Positions 19,440 through 30,889 of a stretch of 64,000 nt of DNA are shown piece after piece (positions within the stretch are counted from its first letter, which is position 1; every line of letters starts with the position of its first letter). The stretch comes from Alloactinosynnema sp. L-07 (GTDB taxonomy: Bacteria > Actinomycetota > Actinomycetes > Mycobacteriales > Pseudonocardiaceae): positions 1,302,001-1,366,000 of the forward strand of contig NZ_LN850107.1 in the NCBI RefSeq assembly GCF_900070365.1, read 5' to 3'. The notes beneath the pieces are model-generated. The model had not been told where the DNA came from, did not search any database, and was given only the letters and a program-made list of their open reading frames with translations. Position numbers and translations under genes: made by a program.

Positions 19440-21058
19440 CGGCTCACCTCGGCGAGCGCGGTGACGAGGTGGGCCAGACCGGCGGCGCGGTCGGTGAAGT
19501 GCAGACGCAGCACGGGCCTGCCGTGCTCGATGAGCACCTGGCCGTCGCCGAGCGCCTGCGCGCGCTGCAGCACGCCCAGCGTGTACGGGCGGTCGGGCAC
19601 CGCGAGGTCGTCCTCGACCGCGCCGGTGACCTGCAGGAACACGCCGTTCTGGTGGCCGCCCTTGTGGTATTGGCCGGTCGAGTGCAGGAACCGCGGACCC
19701 CAGCCGAAGGTGGTCTGCAACTCGCTGCGCCGGGCCAGCTCCGACCGCAGCAGCACGGCGGAGGCGTCGTCGAGGCGGTCGAGGTACACCTGGATCGACA
19801 GGTAACCGAAGTCCGGCGCGGACTCGATGAGCGCGGTCAGCGCGCCCGCGAGCGAGTCCGTGCCATCGGGCAGCCAGCCCTCCGAGGCGTGCACCTCGAC
19901 CGGACCGTCCACAAGCGACGGAGTGGCCTCGGTGTCGTCCTGGGGGGCGTCGAGCAGCGCGCGCGCCGCCTTCTTCGCCGCCTCGACGTCGGGCTGGTCG
20001 AACGGGTTGATCCCGAGCAGCCTGCCCACCACCGCGGTCGCGTACTCCCACAACAGGAACTGCCCGCCCAGCGGCCCGGACGTCGAGATGGCGCCGCCGT
20101 CGGGGCCGACGCCGATCGTCGTGGCGTCCTCGCCGGCGTCGGCGAAGCCGGGGGACTCGGGCTTGTCGACGACGACCGGCAGCAGGCCGGTGCCGTTCTT
20201 GCCGGTCGACTCCGCGACGAGTTGCTCGGCCCAGTCGCCGAAGCCCGCGATGCCGGAGCCGGTGTCGGCGATGACGATCTTCTCCGCGCCGCGCGCGTGC
20301 GCGCCGCCGAGCGCCGAGGCGAGGACGAACGCCGGATTGTCCGGGCCGTCGACGCTCAGCACCGCCGCGGCCGCCGCCGCGTCGTCCAGCAGCGCGGCCA
20401 CATCGGCGCCCGCGAGACCGGAGGGCACGAGGCCGAACGCGGTCAGCGCCGAGTAGCGGCCGCCTACGTTCGGGTCGGCCAGGAACACCTTGCGGTACCC
20501 GGCCTCGACCGAGGCGGCCTCCATCGGAGAACCAGGGTCGGTGACCACGACGATCCGCGACGCCCCGTCGATTCCCTCGGCGGCGAACGCCTCGGCGAAG
20601 ATCCGCCGGTGGCTGTCGGTCTCCACAGTGGACCCCGACTTGGACGACACCACGAGCACGGTCCGCGAGAGATCACCCGCGAGGGCGTCGGCCACCTGGC
20701 CGGGATCGGTGGTGTCGAGCACGACGAGCGGCACGCCCGCGGTGCCGGTGATGACCTCCGGCGCCAGCGACGAGCCGCCCATGCCCGCCAGCACGACCCG
20801 GTCGACGCCCTCCGCGCGTAGCTCCGCGCGGAGGGCGTCGATCTCGGCGAGCAGTGGGCGCGAGGTCTCGTGCAGCGTGGTCCAGGACAGCCGGACGGCC
20901 GACTCCGGCTCCGCGTCCGGACCCCACAGCGTCGGGTCCTGCGCCGCGAGCTTCGAGGCCACCTTGTCGTCCACCAGTTGTTGGACGAGCGGAGCGGCTT
21001 CCTCGGTGAGCCGCTGGTCGTTGATGGTTACTGCGACGGTCTCTCCGGGGTCAGCCAC
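19436..21058 (-). CDS. pgi: Glucose-6-phosphate isomerase
   Basis: 540-residue phosphosugar isomerase interconverting glucose-6-phosphate and fructose-6-phosphate. The SIS-fold phosphate loops GMGGSSLAPEV and SSKSGSTVET are clear, with ISTSGPLGGQF, FDQPDVEAAK and STGQYHKGG further along. This is the actinobacterial pentose-phosphate-operon isomerase type, rather divergent from the enteric Pgi. A bifunctional Pgi/phosphomannose isomerase specificity cannot be excluded. The GTG start is preceded by AGAGAGG. It follows tal by 21 bases and overlaps zwf. Confidence 0.88.
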   Translation of the reverse strand: MADPGETVAVTINDQRLTEEAAPLVQQLVDDKVASKLAAQDPTLWGPDAEPESAVRLSWTTLHETSRPLLAEIDALRAELRAEGVDRVVLAGMGGSSLAPEVITGTAGVPLVVLDTTDPGQVADALAGDLSRTVLVVSSKSGSTVETDSHRRIFAEAFAAEGIDGASRIVVVTDPGSPMEAASVEAGYRKVFLADPNVGGRYSALTAFGLVPSGLAGADVAALLDDAAAAAAVLSVDGPDNPAFVLASALGGAHARGAEKIVIADTGSGIAGFGDWAEQLVAESTGKNGTGLLPVVVDKPESPGFADAGEDATTIGVGPDGGAISTSGPLGGQFLLWEYATAVVGRLLGINPFDQPDVEAAKKAARALLDAPQDDTEATPSLVDGPVEVHASEGWLPDGTDSLAGALTALIESAPDFGYLSIQVYLDRLDDASAVLLRSELARRSELQTTFGWGPRFLHSTGQYHKGGHQNGVFLQVTGAVEDDLAVPDRPYTLGVLQRAQALGDGQVLIEHGRPVLRLHFTDRAAGLAHLVTALAEVSR

Positions 21059-21079
21059 GGCGGCCTCTCTACTCAGTGA

Positions 21080-22186
21080 CTACTTAGCCTTATCAAGTTG
21101 ACCTTGAACTGTGTCCAGCAGCTCGGTCCACGACTTCTCGAACTTGTCCACGCCCTCGGTCTCGAGGACCTGATACACGTCGTCGATGTCGATCCCGACC
21201 GCGGCGAGCTCGTCGAAGACCGCCTGCGCGGCCGGGCCGGTGCCGGTCACGGTGTCACCGCTGATCTTGCCGTGATCGGCGACGGCGTGCAGTGTCTTCT
21301 CGGGCATCGTGTTGACCGTGTCGGCGACGACAAGATCATCGACGTACATGGTGTCCACATAGTCCGGGTTCTTCACCCCGGTCGACGCCCACAGTGGACG
21401 CTGCGCCCGTGCGCCCTCGGCGGCCAGGGCTTCCCAGCGCTCGCCGGAGAACACCTCCTGGAACGCCGCGTAGGCGAGCCGCGCGTTGGCGACGGCCGCC
21501 TTGCCCCGGAGAGCGAGAGCGGCGTCGGTGCCGATCGTGTCAAGCCGCTTGTCCACTTCGGTGTCCACACGGGAAACGAAGAACGAAGCGACGGACTCGA
21601 TCGCCTTGAGGTTGTGGCCGTTCTCCTTGGCCTTCTCCAGCCCGGACAGGTAGGCCTCCATCACCGCGCGGTAGCGCTCGACCGAGAAGATCAGCGTGAC
21701 GTTGACGCTGATGCCCTCGGCCAGGGTGCGGGTGATCGCGGGCAGGCCCTCGACCGTCGCCGGGATCTTGACCAGCAGGTTCGGCCGGTCCACGGTCTTC
21801 CACAGGTCCTGCGCCTCGGCCACGGTGGCCTCGGTGTCGGCGGCAAGGCGCGGGTCGACCTCGATCGACACCCGGCCGTCGACGCCGTCGGTGGCCGAAT
21901 GGTGGCTGCGGAACAGGTCGCACGCGTTGCGCACGTCGGTCGTGGTCAGCTCGCGGACGACCGCGTCGAGCGAGGCGTCACGGGCGGCGAGCTCGCGGAC
22001 CTGCTCGTCGTAGGCCTCGCCGTCGGACAGCGCGCCCGCGAAGATCGTCGGATTCGTGGTGACGCCGACGATGTGCTTGTCGCGGATCAGCTCGGCCAGG
22101 TTGCCCGAGGTGAGCCGCTCGCGGGACAGGTCGTCGAGCCAGATCGACACACCCGCGTCGGACAGGGCCTTCAGATTGTCGGTCAC
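21080..22186 (-). CDS. tal: Transaldolase
   Basis: 368-residue class I aldolase of the non-oxidative pentose phosphate pathway, transferring a dihydroxyacetone unit. The N-terminus [12 protein letters not shown] is the actinobacterial type. GVTTNPTIF marks the barrel start, and the Schiff-base lysine is in NLLVKIPAT. The length is that of the long actinobacterial transaldolases. GTG at 22186 overlaps the tkt stop (GTGA). Confidence 0.95.
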   Translation of the reverse strand: MTDNLKALSDAGVSIWLDDLSRERLTSGNLAELIRDKHIVGVTTNPTIFAGALSDGEAYDEQVRELAARDASLDAVVRELTTTDVRNACDLFRSHHSATDGVDGRVSIEVDPRLAADTEATVAEAQDLWKTVDRPNLLVKIPATVEGLPAITRTLAEGISVNVTLIFSVERYRAVMEAYLSGLEKAKENGHNLKAIESVASFFVSRVDTEVDKRLDTIGTDAALALRGKAAVANARLAYAAFQEVFSGERWEALAAEGARAQRPLWASTGVKNPDYVDTMYVDDLVVADTVNTMPEKTLHAVADHGKISGDTVTGTGPAAQAVFDELAAVGIDIDDVYQVLETEGVDKFEKSWTELLDTVQGQLDKAK

Positions 22187-24312
22187 TTCTGGCCTCCGTT
22201 TGCGGTCAGGGAGCGGCGGGCGGCGGCGACGACGGCCTCGGTGGTGAAGCCGAACTCGCGGAACAGCGTCTTGTGGTCCGCCGACGCGCCGAAGTGCTCG
22301 ATGGAGACGATCTCGCCGGTGTCGCCGACGAAGCGGTGCCACGGCTGGGCGATGCCCGCCTCGACCGCGACGCGCGCCTTGACGTTCGGCGGGATCACGG
22401 TGTCGCGGTAGGACTTGTCCTGCGCGTCGAACCACTCGACCGACGGCATCGACACGACCCGCGTCGGCACGCCGTCGGCCTCCAGGGCCGCCCGCGCCTC
22501 GACGGCGAGCTGCAACTCGGAGCCGGTGCCGATCAGCACGACCTGAGGGGTGCCGCCGGTCGCGTCGGCCAGCACGTAGCCGCCCTTGGCCACGCCGGCG
22601 GCGGCCAGCTCCTTGGTGCCATCGAGCACCGGGAGGTTCTGGCGGGTCAGCGCGAGGCCGACCGGGGCGTCGGACTGCTCCAGGATCGCCTTCCACGCCG
22701 CCGCGGTCTCGTTGGCGTCACCCGGGCGCAGCACGACCAGGCCCGGGATCGCGCGCAGCGCGGCCAGGTGCTCGATCGGCTGGTGGGTCGGGCCGTCCTC
22801 GCCGAGGCCGATGGAGTCGTGCGTCCAGACGTAGGTGACCGGCAGCTTCATCAGCGCGGCCAGGCGCACCGCCGGGCGCATGTAGTCGGAGAAGACGAGG
22901 AACGTGCCGCCGTAGGGTCGGGTCGGGCCGTGCAGCACGATGCCGTTGAGGATCGAGCCCATGGCGTGCTCGCGGACCCCGAAGTGCAGCGTGCGGCCGT
23001 ACGGGGTGGCGTTCCAGTGCTTGGTCGCCGCCGCGACAGGACCGAACGAGTCGGATCCGGCGATCGTGGTGTTGTTCGACTCCGCGAGGTCGGCCGAGCC
23101 GCCCCACAGCTCCGGCAGCAGACCGCCGATCTTGTTCAGCACGTCGCCGGACGCCTTGCGGGTCGCCACGCCCTTCGGGTCCGGGTCCCAGCTCGGCAGC
23201 GCCTCGACGAAGCCCTCGGGCAGCTTGCGGGCCGAGGTCCGGTCGAGCAGCTCCTTGCGCTCGGGGTTGGCCTGCGCCCACTCCTCGAACGAGGTCTCCC
23301 ACTCGGCGCGCGCCGACTTGCCGCGCGCGGTCACCTCGCGCGCGTGCGCCAGCACGGCCGGGTCGACCTCGAAGTTCTTGGCCGGGTCGAAGCCCAGGAT
23401 CTCCTTGACCGCGGCGACCTCGGCGTCCCCGAGCGCGGCGCCGTGCGCCTTGCCGGTGTTCATCAGGTTCGGCGCCGGGTAGCCGATCACCGTGCGCAGC
23501 AGGATGAACGACGGGCGGGTGGTCTCGGCCTTGGCCGCCGCGACCGCGTCGAGGATGCCCTGGACGTTCTCGCCGCTGATGACGGTCTGCACGTGCCAGC
23601 CGTAGGACTCGTAGCGCTTGGCGGTGTCCTCCGACAGCGCGATGCGGGTGTCGTCCTCGATGGAAATCTGGTTGTCGTCGTAGAAGACGATCAGGTTGCC
23701 CAGGTCCTGGCGGCCCGCGATGGACGAGGCCTCGGAGGTCACGCCCTCCTCGATGTCGCCGTCCGATGCCACCACGTAGACGTGGTGATCGAAGACACTC
23801 TGGCCATCGGCGGCATCGGGGTCGAACAGGCCGCGCTCGCGGCGGGCGGCCATCGCCATGCCGACCGCCGAGGCCATGCCCTGGCCCAGCGGGCCGGTGG
23901 TGATCTCCACGCCCTTGGTGTGGCCGTGCTCCGGGTGCCCCGGGGTCAGCGAGCCCCACGTGCGCAGCGCCTGGATGTCCTCGATCTCCAGGCCGTAGCC
24001 GGAGAGGAACAGCTGCAGGTACTGGGTCAGGCTGGAGTGCCCGCAGGACAGCACGAAGCGGTCGCGGCCGATCCAGTCCGGGTCGCTCGGGTCGTGCCGC
24101 ATCACGCGCTGGTAGAGGGTGTAGGCCAGCGGGGCCAGGCTCATCGCCGTGCCCGGGTGGCCATTGCCGACGTTCTGCACCGCGTCGGCGGCCAGCACCC
24201 GGATGGTGTCGACCGCACGCTTGTCGAGGTCGCTCCAGTCCTCGGGCAACACCGCGGTGGTGAGTTCGGTCAGTGTGACGTCGCTAAGGGGGACATCGCT
24301 GCTTACGGACAC
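22183..24312 (-). CDS. tkt: Transketolase
   Basis: 709-residue thiamine-diphosphate enzyme that transfers two-carbon ketol units between sugar phosphates. Visible are [13 protein letters not shown], the ThDP site with ASDGDIEEG and then [15 protein letters not shown], and the pyrimidine domain with [18 protein letters not shown] at 24312 was chosen because TGGGAG lies 9 bases upstream. ATG at 24336 is an in-frame alternative adding 8 residues. It heads the minus-strand pentose phosphate operon and is divergent from ctaB. Confidence 0.96.
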   Translation of the reverse strand: MSVSSDVPLSDVTLTELTTAVLPEDWSDLDKRAVDTIRVLAADAVQNVGNGHPGTAMSLAPLAYTLYQRVMRHDPSDPDWIGRDRFVLSCGHSSLTQYLQLFLSGYGLEIEDIQALRTWGSLTPGHPEHGHTKGVEITTGPLGQGMASAVGMAMAARRERGLFDPDAADGQSVFDHHVYVVASDGDIEEGVTSEASSIAGRQDLGNLIVFYDDNQISIEDDTRIALSEDTAKRYESYGWHVQTVISGENVQGILDAVAAAKAETTRPSFILLRTVIGYPAPNLMNTGKAHGAALGDAEVAAVKEILGFDPAKNFEVDPAVLAHAREVTARGKSARAEWETSFEEWAQANPERKELLDRTSARKLPEGFVEALPSWDPDPKGVATRKASGDVLNKIGGLLPELWGGSADLAESNNTTIAGSDSFGPVAAATKHWNATPYGRTLHFGVREHAMGSILNGIVLHGPTRPYGGTFLVFSDYMRPAVRLAALMKLPVTYVWTHDSIGLGEDGPTHQPIEHLAALRAIPGLVVLRPGDANETAAAWKAILEQSDAPVGLALTRQNLPVLDGTKELAAAGVAKGGYVLADATGGTPQVVLIGTGSELQLAVEARAALEADGVPTRVVSMPSVEWFDAQDKSYRDTVIPPNVKARVAVEAGIAQPWHRFVGDTGEIVSIEHFGASADHKTLFREFGFTTEAVVAAARRSLTANGGQK

Positions 24313-24620
24313 GGACTTGAGCTCCCACTTCCACATCTGGCGGTGTCGGCACGATCTTCCACCATCGGGCTCTCTAGATCGATCCCGCAGGCGGCGACCC
24401 GGCTCGACCCGCATGTCATCCCTGGTCCGGTGGTCAGCGTAGTCCGCGCCGTGCGGGAGTGTGATTCGTGACCGATTCCCGGCCCCGCCAGGCCACCCGC
24501 TAAGGGTCTTCGAATACCGCGCGGTTAACATTTCCCACGGTGCCGCGAGACTTCCCGCGGCCCGGACGCAACCGCCGTGACCGGCGTCTCACCTGGTCAC
24601 GGGCAGACTTGAGGAGCGCG
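24313..24620. other. Divergent tkt/ctaB intergenic region
   Basis: This stretch of about 308 bases separates the two starts. It is somewhat richer in A/T around 24500-24540 (GGTTAACATTTCCC), where promoters for both directions would be expected. I see no gene, RNA or clear operator. Confidence 0.5.
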
Positions 24621-25565
24621 ATGTCGTCGGTGACCCCCGTGCCCGCCGACGCCCGCCCAGTGCAGGCGCCGAGCCGCTCGGCGGTGGTCAAGGCCTACAT
24701 CGCCCTGACCAAACCCCGCATCATCGAGTTGCTGCTGGTCACGACCGTGCCCGCGATGCTGCTGGCCGAGCGCGGCATCCCGTCGCCGTGGCTGGTGCTC
24801 ACCACCCTGTTCGGCGGCACCATGGCCGCGGGCAGCGCCAACGCCCTCAACTGCGTGGTCGACGCCGACATCGACGCGCTGATGAAGCGCACCAAGCAGC
24901 GCCCGCTGGCTCAGCACGTCGTTCCCAAGCGCAACGCGCTGATCTTCGGCGTGGTCCTGGGTGTGTTCTCCTTCGCCTGGCTCTGGGCCACCACGAACCT
25001 GCTCGCCGCAGCGATGGCCGTCGGCGCGATCCTGTTCTACGTCCTCGTCTACACGATGATCCTCAAGCGGCGGACGTCACAGAACATCGTCTGGGGCGGG
25101 GCCGCCGGGTGCATGCCGGTGGTCATCGGCTGGTCGGCGGTCACCGGCGACGTCGGCTGGCCCGCGTGGGTCATGTTCGGCGTGATCTTCTTCTGGACCC
25201 CGCCGCACTTCTGGGCCCTGGCGATGAAGTTCCGCGACGACTACGCCGCCGCGGGTGTGCCGATGCTGCCGGTGGTCGCCACGCCGCGGCAGGTGGCCAG
25301 GCAGATCGTCATCTACTCGTGGGTGATGGTCGCCTGGACGCTGCTGCTCATCCCGGCGACCGGCTGGGTCTATCTGGCGTTCTCCCTGCTCGCGGGCCTC
25401 TGGTTCCTGATCTACGCCCACAAGCTCTACAACGCGGTGCGCCGCGACGAACCCAGCAACCCGATGAAGCTGTTCCATCTCTCGAACAGCTACCTCACGC
25501 TGGTGTTCGTCGCGCTCGCCGTCGACTCCGCGCTGGCCCTCCCCGTCGCCGGGTGGCCCTTCTAG
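24621..25565 (+). CDS. ctaB: Protoheme IX farnesyltransferase (heme O synthase)
   Basis: 314-residue UbiA-family membrane prenyltransferase that farnesylates heme B to heme O for cytochrome oxidase. The start has [13 protein letters not shown]. The first Asp-rich motif reads [15 protein letters not shown] and RPLAQ follows. The later segment has [11 protein letters not shown] and [15 protein letters not shown]. About eight to nine membrane helices are visible. ATG at 24621 follows GAGGAG. The stop codon shares the bases CTAG with the stop of the convergent monooxygenase gene. The partner ctaA lies 10 kb away at 35484-36521. Confidence 0.95.
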   Translation: MSSVTPVPADARPVQAPSRSAVVKAYIALTKPRIIELLLVTTVPAMLLAERGIPSPWLVLTTLFGGTMAAGSANALNCVVDADIDALMKRTKQRPLAQHVVPKRNALIFGVVLGVFSFAWLWATTNLLAAAMAVGAILFYVLVYTMILKRRTSQNIVWGGAAGCMPVVIGWSAVTGDVGWPAWVMFGVIFFWTPPHFWALAMKFRDDYAAAGVPMLPVVATPRQVARQIVIYSWVMVAWTLLLIPATGWVYLAFSLLAGLWFLIYAHKLYNAVRRDEPSNPMKLFHLSNSYLTLVFVALAVDSALALPVAGWPF

Positions 25566-26767
25566 TTCGTCAGCGCGTAGTCCCGCACCGTCATGGAGTC
25601 GTGCATCCTGATGCCCTTCTCGTTGAGCTTGGCCACGGCCTGGCTGACCCGGCTCGGCAGCGCCGAGACCAGGCGGCCGCCATGGACAAGCGCCCACAAG
25701 CCCAGCCTGGATGACGGGATCAGCGTCTTCGCCACGCCCAGTGCGAACGCCCGGCTCCGCTCGACCAGATCGTGCATCGCCCGCTCATACGCCGGAAACG
25801 CGCGCTCGTGGTCGCCGTCGGCCGCCGCGAGTTCACCCGCGAGGACATAGGCGCCGACCACCGCGAGGCTCGTGCTGCCACCGACGGCGGGGCCAGGGCA
25901 GTACCCCGCGTCGCCGACGAGCGTGACCCGGCCGCGCGACCAGGTGTCCATCTTGATCTGGCTGATCGAGTCGAAGTAGAACGTCTCGCTCCGCTCGACC
26001 TCCCGTAGCCAGCCGTCGACGTCGGGGTGCATGCCGGTGCAGTGTTCGAGTAGCAGCTCGCGCTGCCGTGCGGTGTCGCGGTAGTGGTAGTCGAGCCGCC
26101 GTCCTGGCCGAAAGGTGAACACCGCGCGGGCGTCATCGATGTGGTCGGCGCTGTAGAGCAAGGCCATGCGGCCGACCCCCATGTGGGAATACGCGTTCGA
26201 GCCTGGCGCCAGGTCCTTGGGGACCGACGCCACCGCGAGGTACGCGCCGATGAACGTGCTCAGCTTGGACTCCTCGCCGAACACCAGCTCCCGTACCCCC
26301 GAGTGCAGGCCGTCCGCGCCGATCACCAGGTCGAACCGGCGGTCCGCGCCGTTGGTGAAAGTGACTCCGCCGTCCGGGGCGATCGACGTGATCATGTCGC
26401 CGAAGACGTATTCGGCCCGGTCGCGGCTCGCGTCGTAGTAGATCTCGCTGAGGTCGTCGCGCATGATCTCGACGTGCCGGTCGCTGGTGGCGGCGTACAG
26501 CTTGGACAAGTCCACCGCCACCGGCCGAGACACGCCCTCGCGCCAGACGGTCATCCGGTTGGTCCCCGTGGCCTTGGCCTGGATCCGATCGATCAACCCC
26601 ATCCGCTCGGAGATCTCCATCGAAGGTCGGAACAGGTCGATCGCGTGCCCCCCGGTCTTGCGCAGCGCCGGGGCGCGCTCGACGACTGTCACGTCGTAGC
26701 CGTACTCGGCCAGCCAGTAGGCCAGCACCGGCCCGGCGATGCTCGCGCCCGAGATCAGAACCCGCAT
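25562..26767 (-). CDS. FAD-dependent aromatic-type monooxygenase
   Basis: 401-residue group A flavoprotein monooxygenase (p-hydroxybenzoate hydroxylase fold). [13 protein letters not shown] at the N-terminus binds the FAD ADP moiety. [11 protein letters not shown] is the DG motif, and [13 protein letters not shown] the GD motif. Relatives hydroxylate aromatics or inactivate antibiotics (TetX and rifampicin monooxygenases), but the substrate here is unknown. The ATG follows AAGGAGA, which lies inside a predicted repressor operator. It is divergent from a TetR gene, the usual layout for a substrate-induced detoxification or catabolic enzyme. Confidence 0.88.
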   Translation of the reverse strand: MRVLISGASIAGPVLAYWLAEYGYDVTVVERAPALRKTGGHAIDLFRPSMEISERMGLIDRIQAKATGTNRMTVWREGVSRPVAVDLSKLYAATSDRHVEIMRDDLSEIYYDASRDRAEYVFGDMITSIAPDGGVTFTNGADRRFDLVIGADGLHSGVRELVFGEESKLSTFIGAYLAVASVPKDLAPGSNAYSHMGVGRMALLYSADHIDDARAVFTFRPGRRLDYHYRDTARQRELLLEHCTGMHPDVDGWLREVERSETFYFDSISQIKMDTWSRGRVTLVGDAGYCPGPAVGGSTSLAVVGAYVLAGELAAADGDHERAFPAYERAMHDLVERSRAFALGVAKTLIPSSRLGLWALVHGGRLVSALPSRVSQAVAKLNEKGIRMHDSMTVRDYALTN

Positions 26768-26776
26768 GCCTATCTC

Positions 26777-26828
26777 CTTACTTAACGGAAGGTAAGTATG
26801 CGATCGAGCTTACCATCCGTAAAGTAAG
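26777..26828. promoter_or_regulatory. Paired TetR-type operators between monooxygenase and regulator
   Basis: Two 20-base elements of the form CTTAC-N10-GTAAG lie at 26777-26796 and 26809-26828. They are near-inverted copies of each other (two mismatches), and each is itself an imperfect palindrome. Their centres are 32 bp apart, about three helical turns. One overlaps the monooxygenase ribosome site and the other ends 6 bases before the regulator start. This is the layout expected for autorepression together with control of the divergent gene. Confidence 0.75.
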
Positions 26829-26833
26829 TAGCC

Positions 26834-27370
26834 GTGCCGAAACCGACAGACACCCGCGCCCGCATCCAGGCCGCCGCGCGCGACCTTTTCGCCCGCAAAG
26901 GCGTGCAGCGCACCAGCCTGCAGGAGATCGCGGACGAACTCGGTATCACCAAGCCCGCGCTCTACTACCACTTCGGTTCCCGCGAAGACCTGGTCCGCAG
27001 CATCGTGCAGCCAATGCTTGACGCAGGCGAGGCCTTCGTCGCCGCGCAGGAGGCCCGCGGCGATGTCGACCCGAGGGAGCTGCTGGAGGGGTACTTCGAC
27101 TTTCACTACCAGCACCGCGCCGAGATCGTCTGGGTGCTCACCGAGTGGACCACCCTGGTCGAACTCGGCCTGTTCGACACCGTCCTGGCCTGGCGCGCGC
27201 GCCTCGCGGTGCTCCTGTTCGGCCCTGAGTCGACGCTGGCCGAGGAGACCAGGGCCGTCGTCGCGCTCGGCGGCCTCCAGGACTGCACGATCCAGTTCCC
27301 GGACGTCCCCGCCGCCGAGCTGCGCGCGGCCTCGGTCGCCGCGGCCTGCGCCGCGCTAGGAGTCGACTGA
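26834..27370 (+). CDS. TetR-family repressor
   Basis: 178-residue one-component regulator. The N-terminal helix-turn-helix is textbook: RARIQAAARDLFARKGVQRTS, then LQEIADELGITKPALYYHF, with the recognition helix around residues 37-46. The C-terminal ligand domain is unassigned. It is divergent from the flavin monooxygenase, with paired CTTAC/GTAAG operators between them, so it most likely represses both genes. The GTG start lies 6 bases after the second operator and has no clear ribosome site, so the transcript may be leaderless. Confidence 0.92.
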   Translation: MPKPTDTRARIQAAARDLFARKGVQRTSLQEIADELGITKPALYYHFGSREDLVRSIVQPMLDAGEAFVAAQEARGDVDPRELLEGYFDFHYQHRAEIVWVLTEWTTLVELGLFDTVLAWRARLAVLLFGPESTLAEETRAVVALGGLQDCTIQFPDVPAAELRAASVAAACAALGVD

Positions 27371-27389
27371 TAGTCCTAGGGTGGCCGTT

Positions 27390-28475
<1,086 letters not shown>

Positions 28476-28551
28476 GCGCCTGCCCTCACCCTGCCCGAGT
28501 GTTAACTGTTAAGTTTCGCAAGATGTCAGAATGTGCGCCGGAACACAAGGT

Positions 28552-29184
28552 CTAAACCACGGCGGACAGCAGGCGTTCGACAGTCGGATCATCCAATGAC
28601 TCGCGGATGCAGGCCCACAGTTCCAGGTTCGCTGTCGCCCACCGTGAGTACGCGGCCGCGGCGGCGGGGGAGTAGAAGTAGAAGCCCTCGTCGTGCGCGT
28701 CGCGCTGTTCGCCGACGATCTTGTCGGCCAGTTCGCGCAGGCTCACCCCGTTCTCGGCGAGGTACTTGTGCGCCAGCACCACCGGGGTCACCGGCAGCGC
28801 CTTGAACAGCGTGTCCGCGTCGCTCAGCGCCTGCGCCTCCAGCGAGATGCCGCGGTGGCGGGTGCGCATCTCCGCCTCGTCGACCAGGGCGTCGATCCGG
28901 TCGATCAGGCCATGGCGCAGGCCCGCCTCGGTGAGGATCGTCCGGCGCAGGTCGCTGCCCGCCGCCGCGACCGAGTTGCGGCGGACCAGGTAGTTGACGT
29001 CGTGGACCAGGGCGGCGGTCTCCACCACGGCGGTGTCGGAGCCGTTCAGCCGGGAGAACTCGACGGACTTGTCGCGCACGAAGCTCACGTGGTGCCACCC
29101 GTGGAAGGGCAGGCTGTCGCGCAGACAGAGCGCGTGCACGCGGTTGGCGACAAAGGCGATGGCGGCGGTGCTGATCGTGGACAC
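28552..29184 (-). CDS. HD-domain phosphohydrolase-like protein
   Basis: 210-residue protein with an HD-superfamily pattern: FHGWHHVSFV near residue 30 and AALVHDVNYL near 58, with further conserved histidines later. HD proteins hydrolyse phosphate mono- or diesters, often nucleotides. The specific substrate is unknown. GTG at 29184 follows GGAGGGG. It is the third gene of a minus-strand set with the cupin-like protein and the membrane protein upstream, 50 bases after the cupin stop. The set is not one I recognise. Confidence 0.65.
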   Translation of the reverse strand: MSTISTAAIAFVANRVHALCLRDSLPFHGWHHVSFVRDKSVEFSRLNGSDTAVVETAALVHDVNYLVRRNSVAAAGSDLRRTILTEAGLRHGLIDRIDALVDEAEMRTRHRGISLEAQALSDADTLFKALPVTPVVLAHKYLAENGVSLRELADKIVGEQRDAHDEGFYFYSPAAAAAYSRWATANLELWACIRESLDDPTVERLLSAVV

Positions 29185-29234
29185 GGGAACCCCTCCCGAG
29201 CGGTGAGAAAGCCGGGCGGGGTTGATGCTAAATG

Positions 29235-29855
29235 TCAGATCCGGCCGGTCAGCTCCTCCAATCGGGATTCGACGGGCACGTGCCGGTGCCCGATCCGGGT
29301 CGCCGGGTCGAAGGACAGGCTGGCCCTGGTCACCGGGCGGGACTTCACCAGGAACGTCATGGTCGAGTCGGCCGCCACGGGGATGCGGTGGAACTCGTCG
29401 GCCAGCAGGTAGCCGGAGTCGCCCGCGTGGCACTCGGTGCGCCGCAACAGGGTGGCCGAGGTGATCAGGCCGGTGTCGGGGTCGAGGGTCGTGGCGTAGC
29501 GCTCGTGCAGGTAGCCGCCACTGAGGATCACCGTGCAGAAGTGGTAGCGGTGGTTGTGCACCGAGTCGGCGTAGCCGGGGCGCCAGTCGGTCTGCGGTTT
29601 GTACTCGTGCAGCCAGAACGTGAACGGTTCGGCCGCGCGGTCGCGCAGGCACCACGCGAAGTGGGTCGTGGTCTCCCTGGACCGCTCGGCCAGGGCCGCG
29701 GCTCGTTCCGGGCCGAGGCTGAGCAGGTGCGCCCGCAGCATCGATCTCAGCGCCGGTCCGTCCATCCACGATCCGAAGGTGTCGTGCACCGCCGACCACC
29801 GGCGCACGGGGGTGCGACGCATCCGGTCGGCGAGTTCGGACAGCGCGGTGGACAA
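29235..29855 (-). CDS. Cupin-like protein (cysteine-dioxygenase-like fold)
   Basis: 206 residues if translated from TTG at 29855, 5 bases after the upstream stop. The core reads DSVHNHRYHFCTVILSGGY, then HERY and a later DEFHRI. Histidines 100, 102 and 156 form a plausible metal site of the cupin type seen in thiol dioxygenases. A general cupin regulator or enzyme is equally possible. No ATG or GTG fits upstream, and the next ATG (the M of RMRRTPVRR) would shorten it by 11 residues. It sits between a two-helix membrane protein and an HD-domain protein. Confidence 0.6.
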   Translation of the reverse strand: MSTALSELADRMRRTPVRRWSAVHDTFGSWMDGPALRSMLRAHLLSLGPERAAALAERSRETTTHFAWCLRDRAAEPFTFWLHEYKPQTDWRPGYADSVHNHRYHFCTVILSGGYLHERYATTLDPDTGLITSATLLRRTECHAGDSGYLLADEFHRIPVAADSTMTFLVKSRPVTRASLSFDPATRIGHRHVPVESRLEELTGRI

Positions 29856-29860
29856 CTCGA

Positions 29861-30889
29861 TCAGCCCTTCAGTTCGGCTTTCGCGGAGAACTCGTGCCGG
29901 AAGGCGTGGAACTTCGCCTCCAGCGCGCGGAACTTGTGGTCGGACAGCGTGGTACCGGTGACTTTCGCGAAGTGCGCCAAGAACTCCGGCCTGCTGGTGT
30001 CGGGGGTGATCTGGAACCGGCCCGCGTCGCGGGCGGCGCGCAGTCGGGTGAAGTCGGCGCGCTCCATGGCGTAGATGAACGACCCCTCCGAGAACCGCAA
30101 GGTGCGCGGATACAGCGAAGCCACGCCCGCGACGTCGCTGTAGAGCGTGACCCAGACGCTGTCGTCGAACATCTCCACCCGGTCCAGCGGCGGGTCGGCG
30201 ATCACCGTCACGTCGATCACCGTGCACCGCGCCCTGGCCAGATACAGCCCGACCAGCCCGATGCTGATCTCCTCGTGCAGCGTGGCCTGGATGCGCTCGT
30301 AGTCGGCGTCGACGCCCGCGTGGCGCATCAGGTGGCGGGCCCGGCCGCTGATCGCGGTGCGCTCGCGCGGGTCGGCGACCACGGCCCGGACTTCCCACTC
30401 GGCGTTGGAGTGCAGCAGGCGCACGGCGGCGTAGCGGCCGGAGAAGCCACGGAACCAGAACTGCCTGGTGGCCTTGAGATCGCGCATCATCAGCGCGTTG
30501 AACGCCGGGTCGGGATCGGTGGTCGCCTCGAAGACGTGGGTGGGGAAGAATTCCTGGTTGAGCGAGCGGTACTCCGCCGACAGCTCCCGCAGCGCGCGCC
30601 TGCTCTCCTCGATCACCGGCGTCACCATCGCCCGCTGCGCGGCGCTCGCGGTGATCAGCGTCTGACCGAACCCGACGACCGCGGAGACCATGGTGCCGGT
30701 ACCGAGCGCGGCGAGCAGACTCTTCGGCGTTCCTTGGGCCAACTCGCCCGCCGCCCACATCGCCGCGCCGGACACCACGAGCAGGAGAAGCAGCAGCAGA
30801 CCCGTGCGGGTCCAGAACAGTTCCTTGATCGGACTGACCGCAGCCGCGTTGCCAGGTGTCGAGCCATAAGCCCCGGCCTGCGCGGGCAC
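29861..30889 (-). CDS. Two-helix membrane protein with large cytosolic domain, unrecognised
   Basis: 342-residue protein. Two hydrophobic segments lie at about residues 29-47 (TGLLLLLLLVVSGAAMW) and 58-80. A soluble region of about 250 residues follows with no family I recognise (segments such as DLKATRQFWFRGFSGRY and EEISIGLVGLYLAR). AAGGAGGTGA precedes the GTG start at an ideal distance. It is the first gene of a unit with the cupin-like and HD-domain genes. A membrane-anchored sensor or scaffold for them is a guess from context only. Confidence 0.7.
   Translation of the reverse strand: MPAQAGAYGSTPGNAAAVSPIKELFWTRTGLLLLLLLVVSGAAMWAAGELAQGTPKSLLAALGTGTMVSAVVGFGQTLITASAAQRAMVTPVIEESRRALRELSAEYRSLNQEFFPTHVFEATTDPDPAFNALMMRDLKATRQFWFRGFSGRYAAVRLLHSNAEWEVRAVVADPRERTAISGRARHLMRHAGVDADYERIQATLHEEISIGLVGLYLARARCTVIDVTVIADPPLDRVEMFDDSVWVTLYSDVAGVASLYPRTLRFSEGSFIYAMERADFTRLRAARDAGRFQITPDTSRPEFLAHFAKVTGTTLSDHKFRALEAKFHAFRHEFSAKAELKG

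Noticed and set aside
22273..24471. Long open frame antisense to transketolase
   Set aside because: Same bias effect; transketolase motifs are unambiguous on the minus strand.
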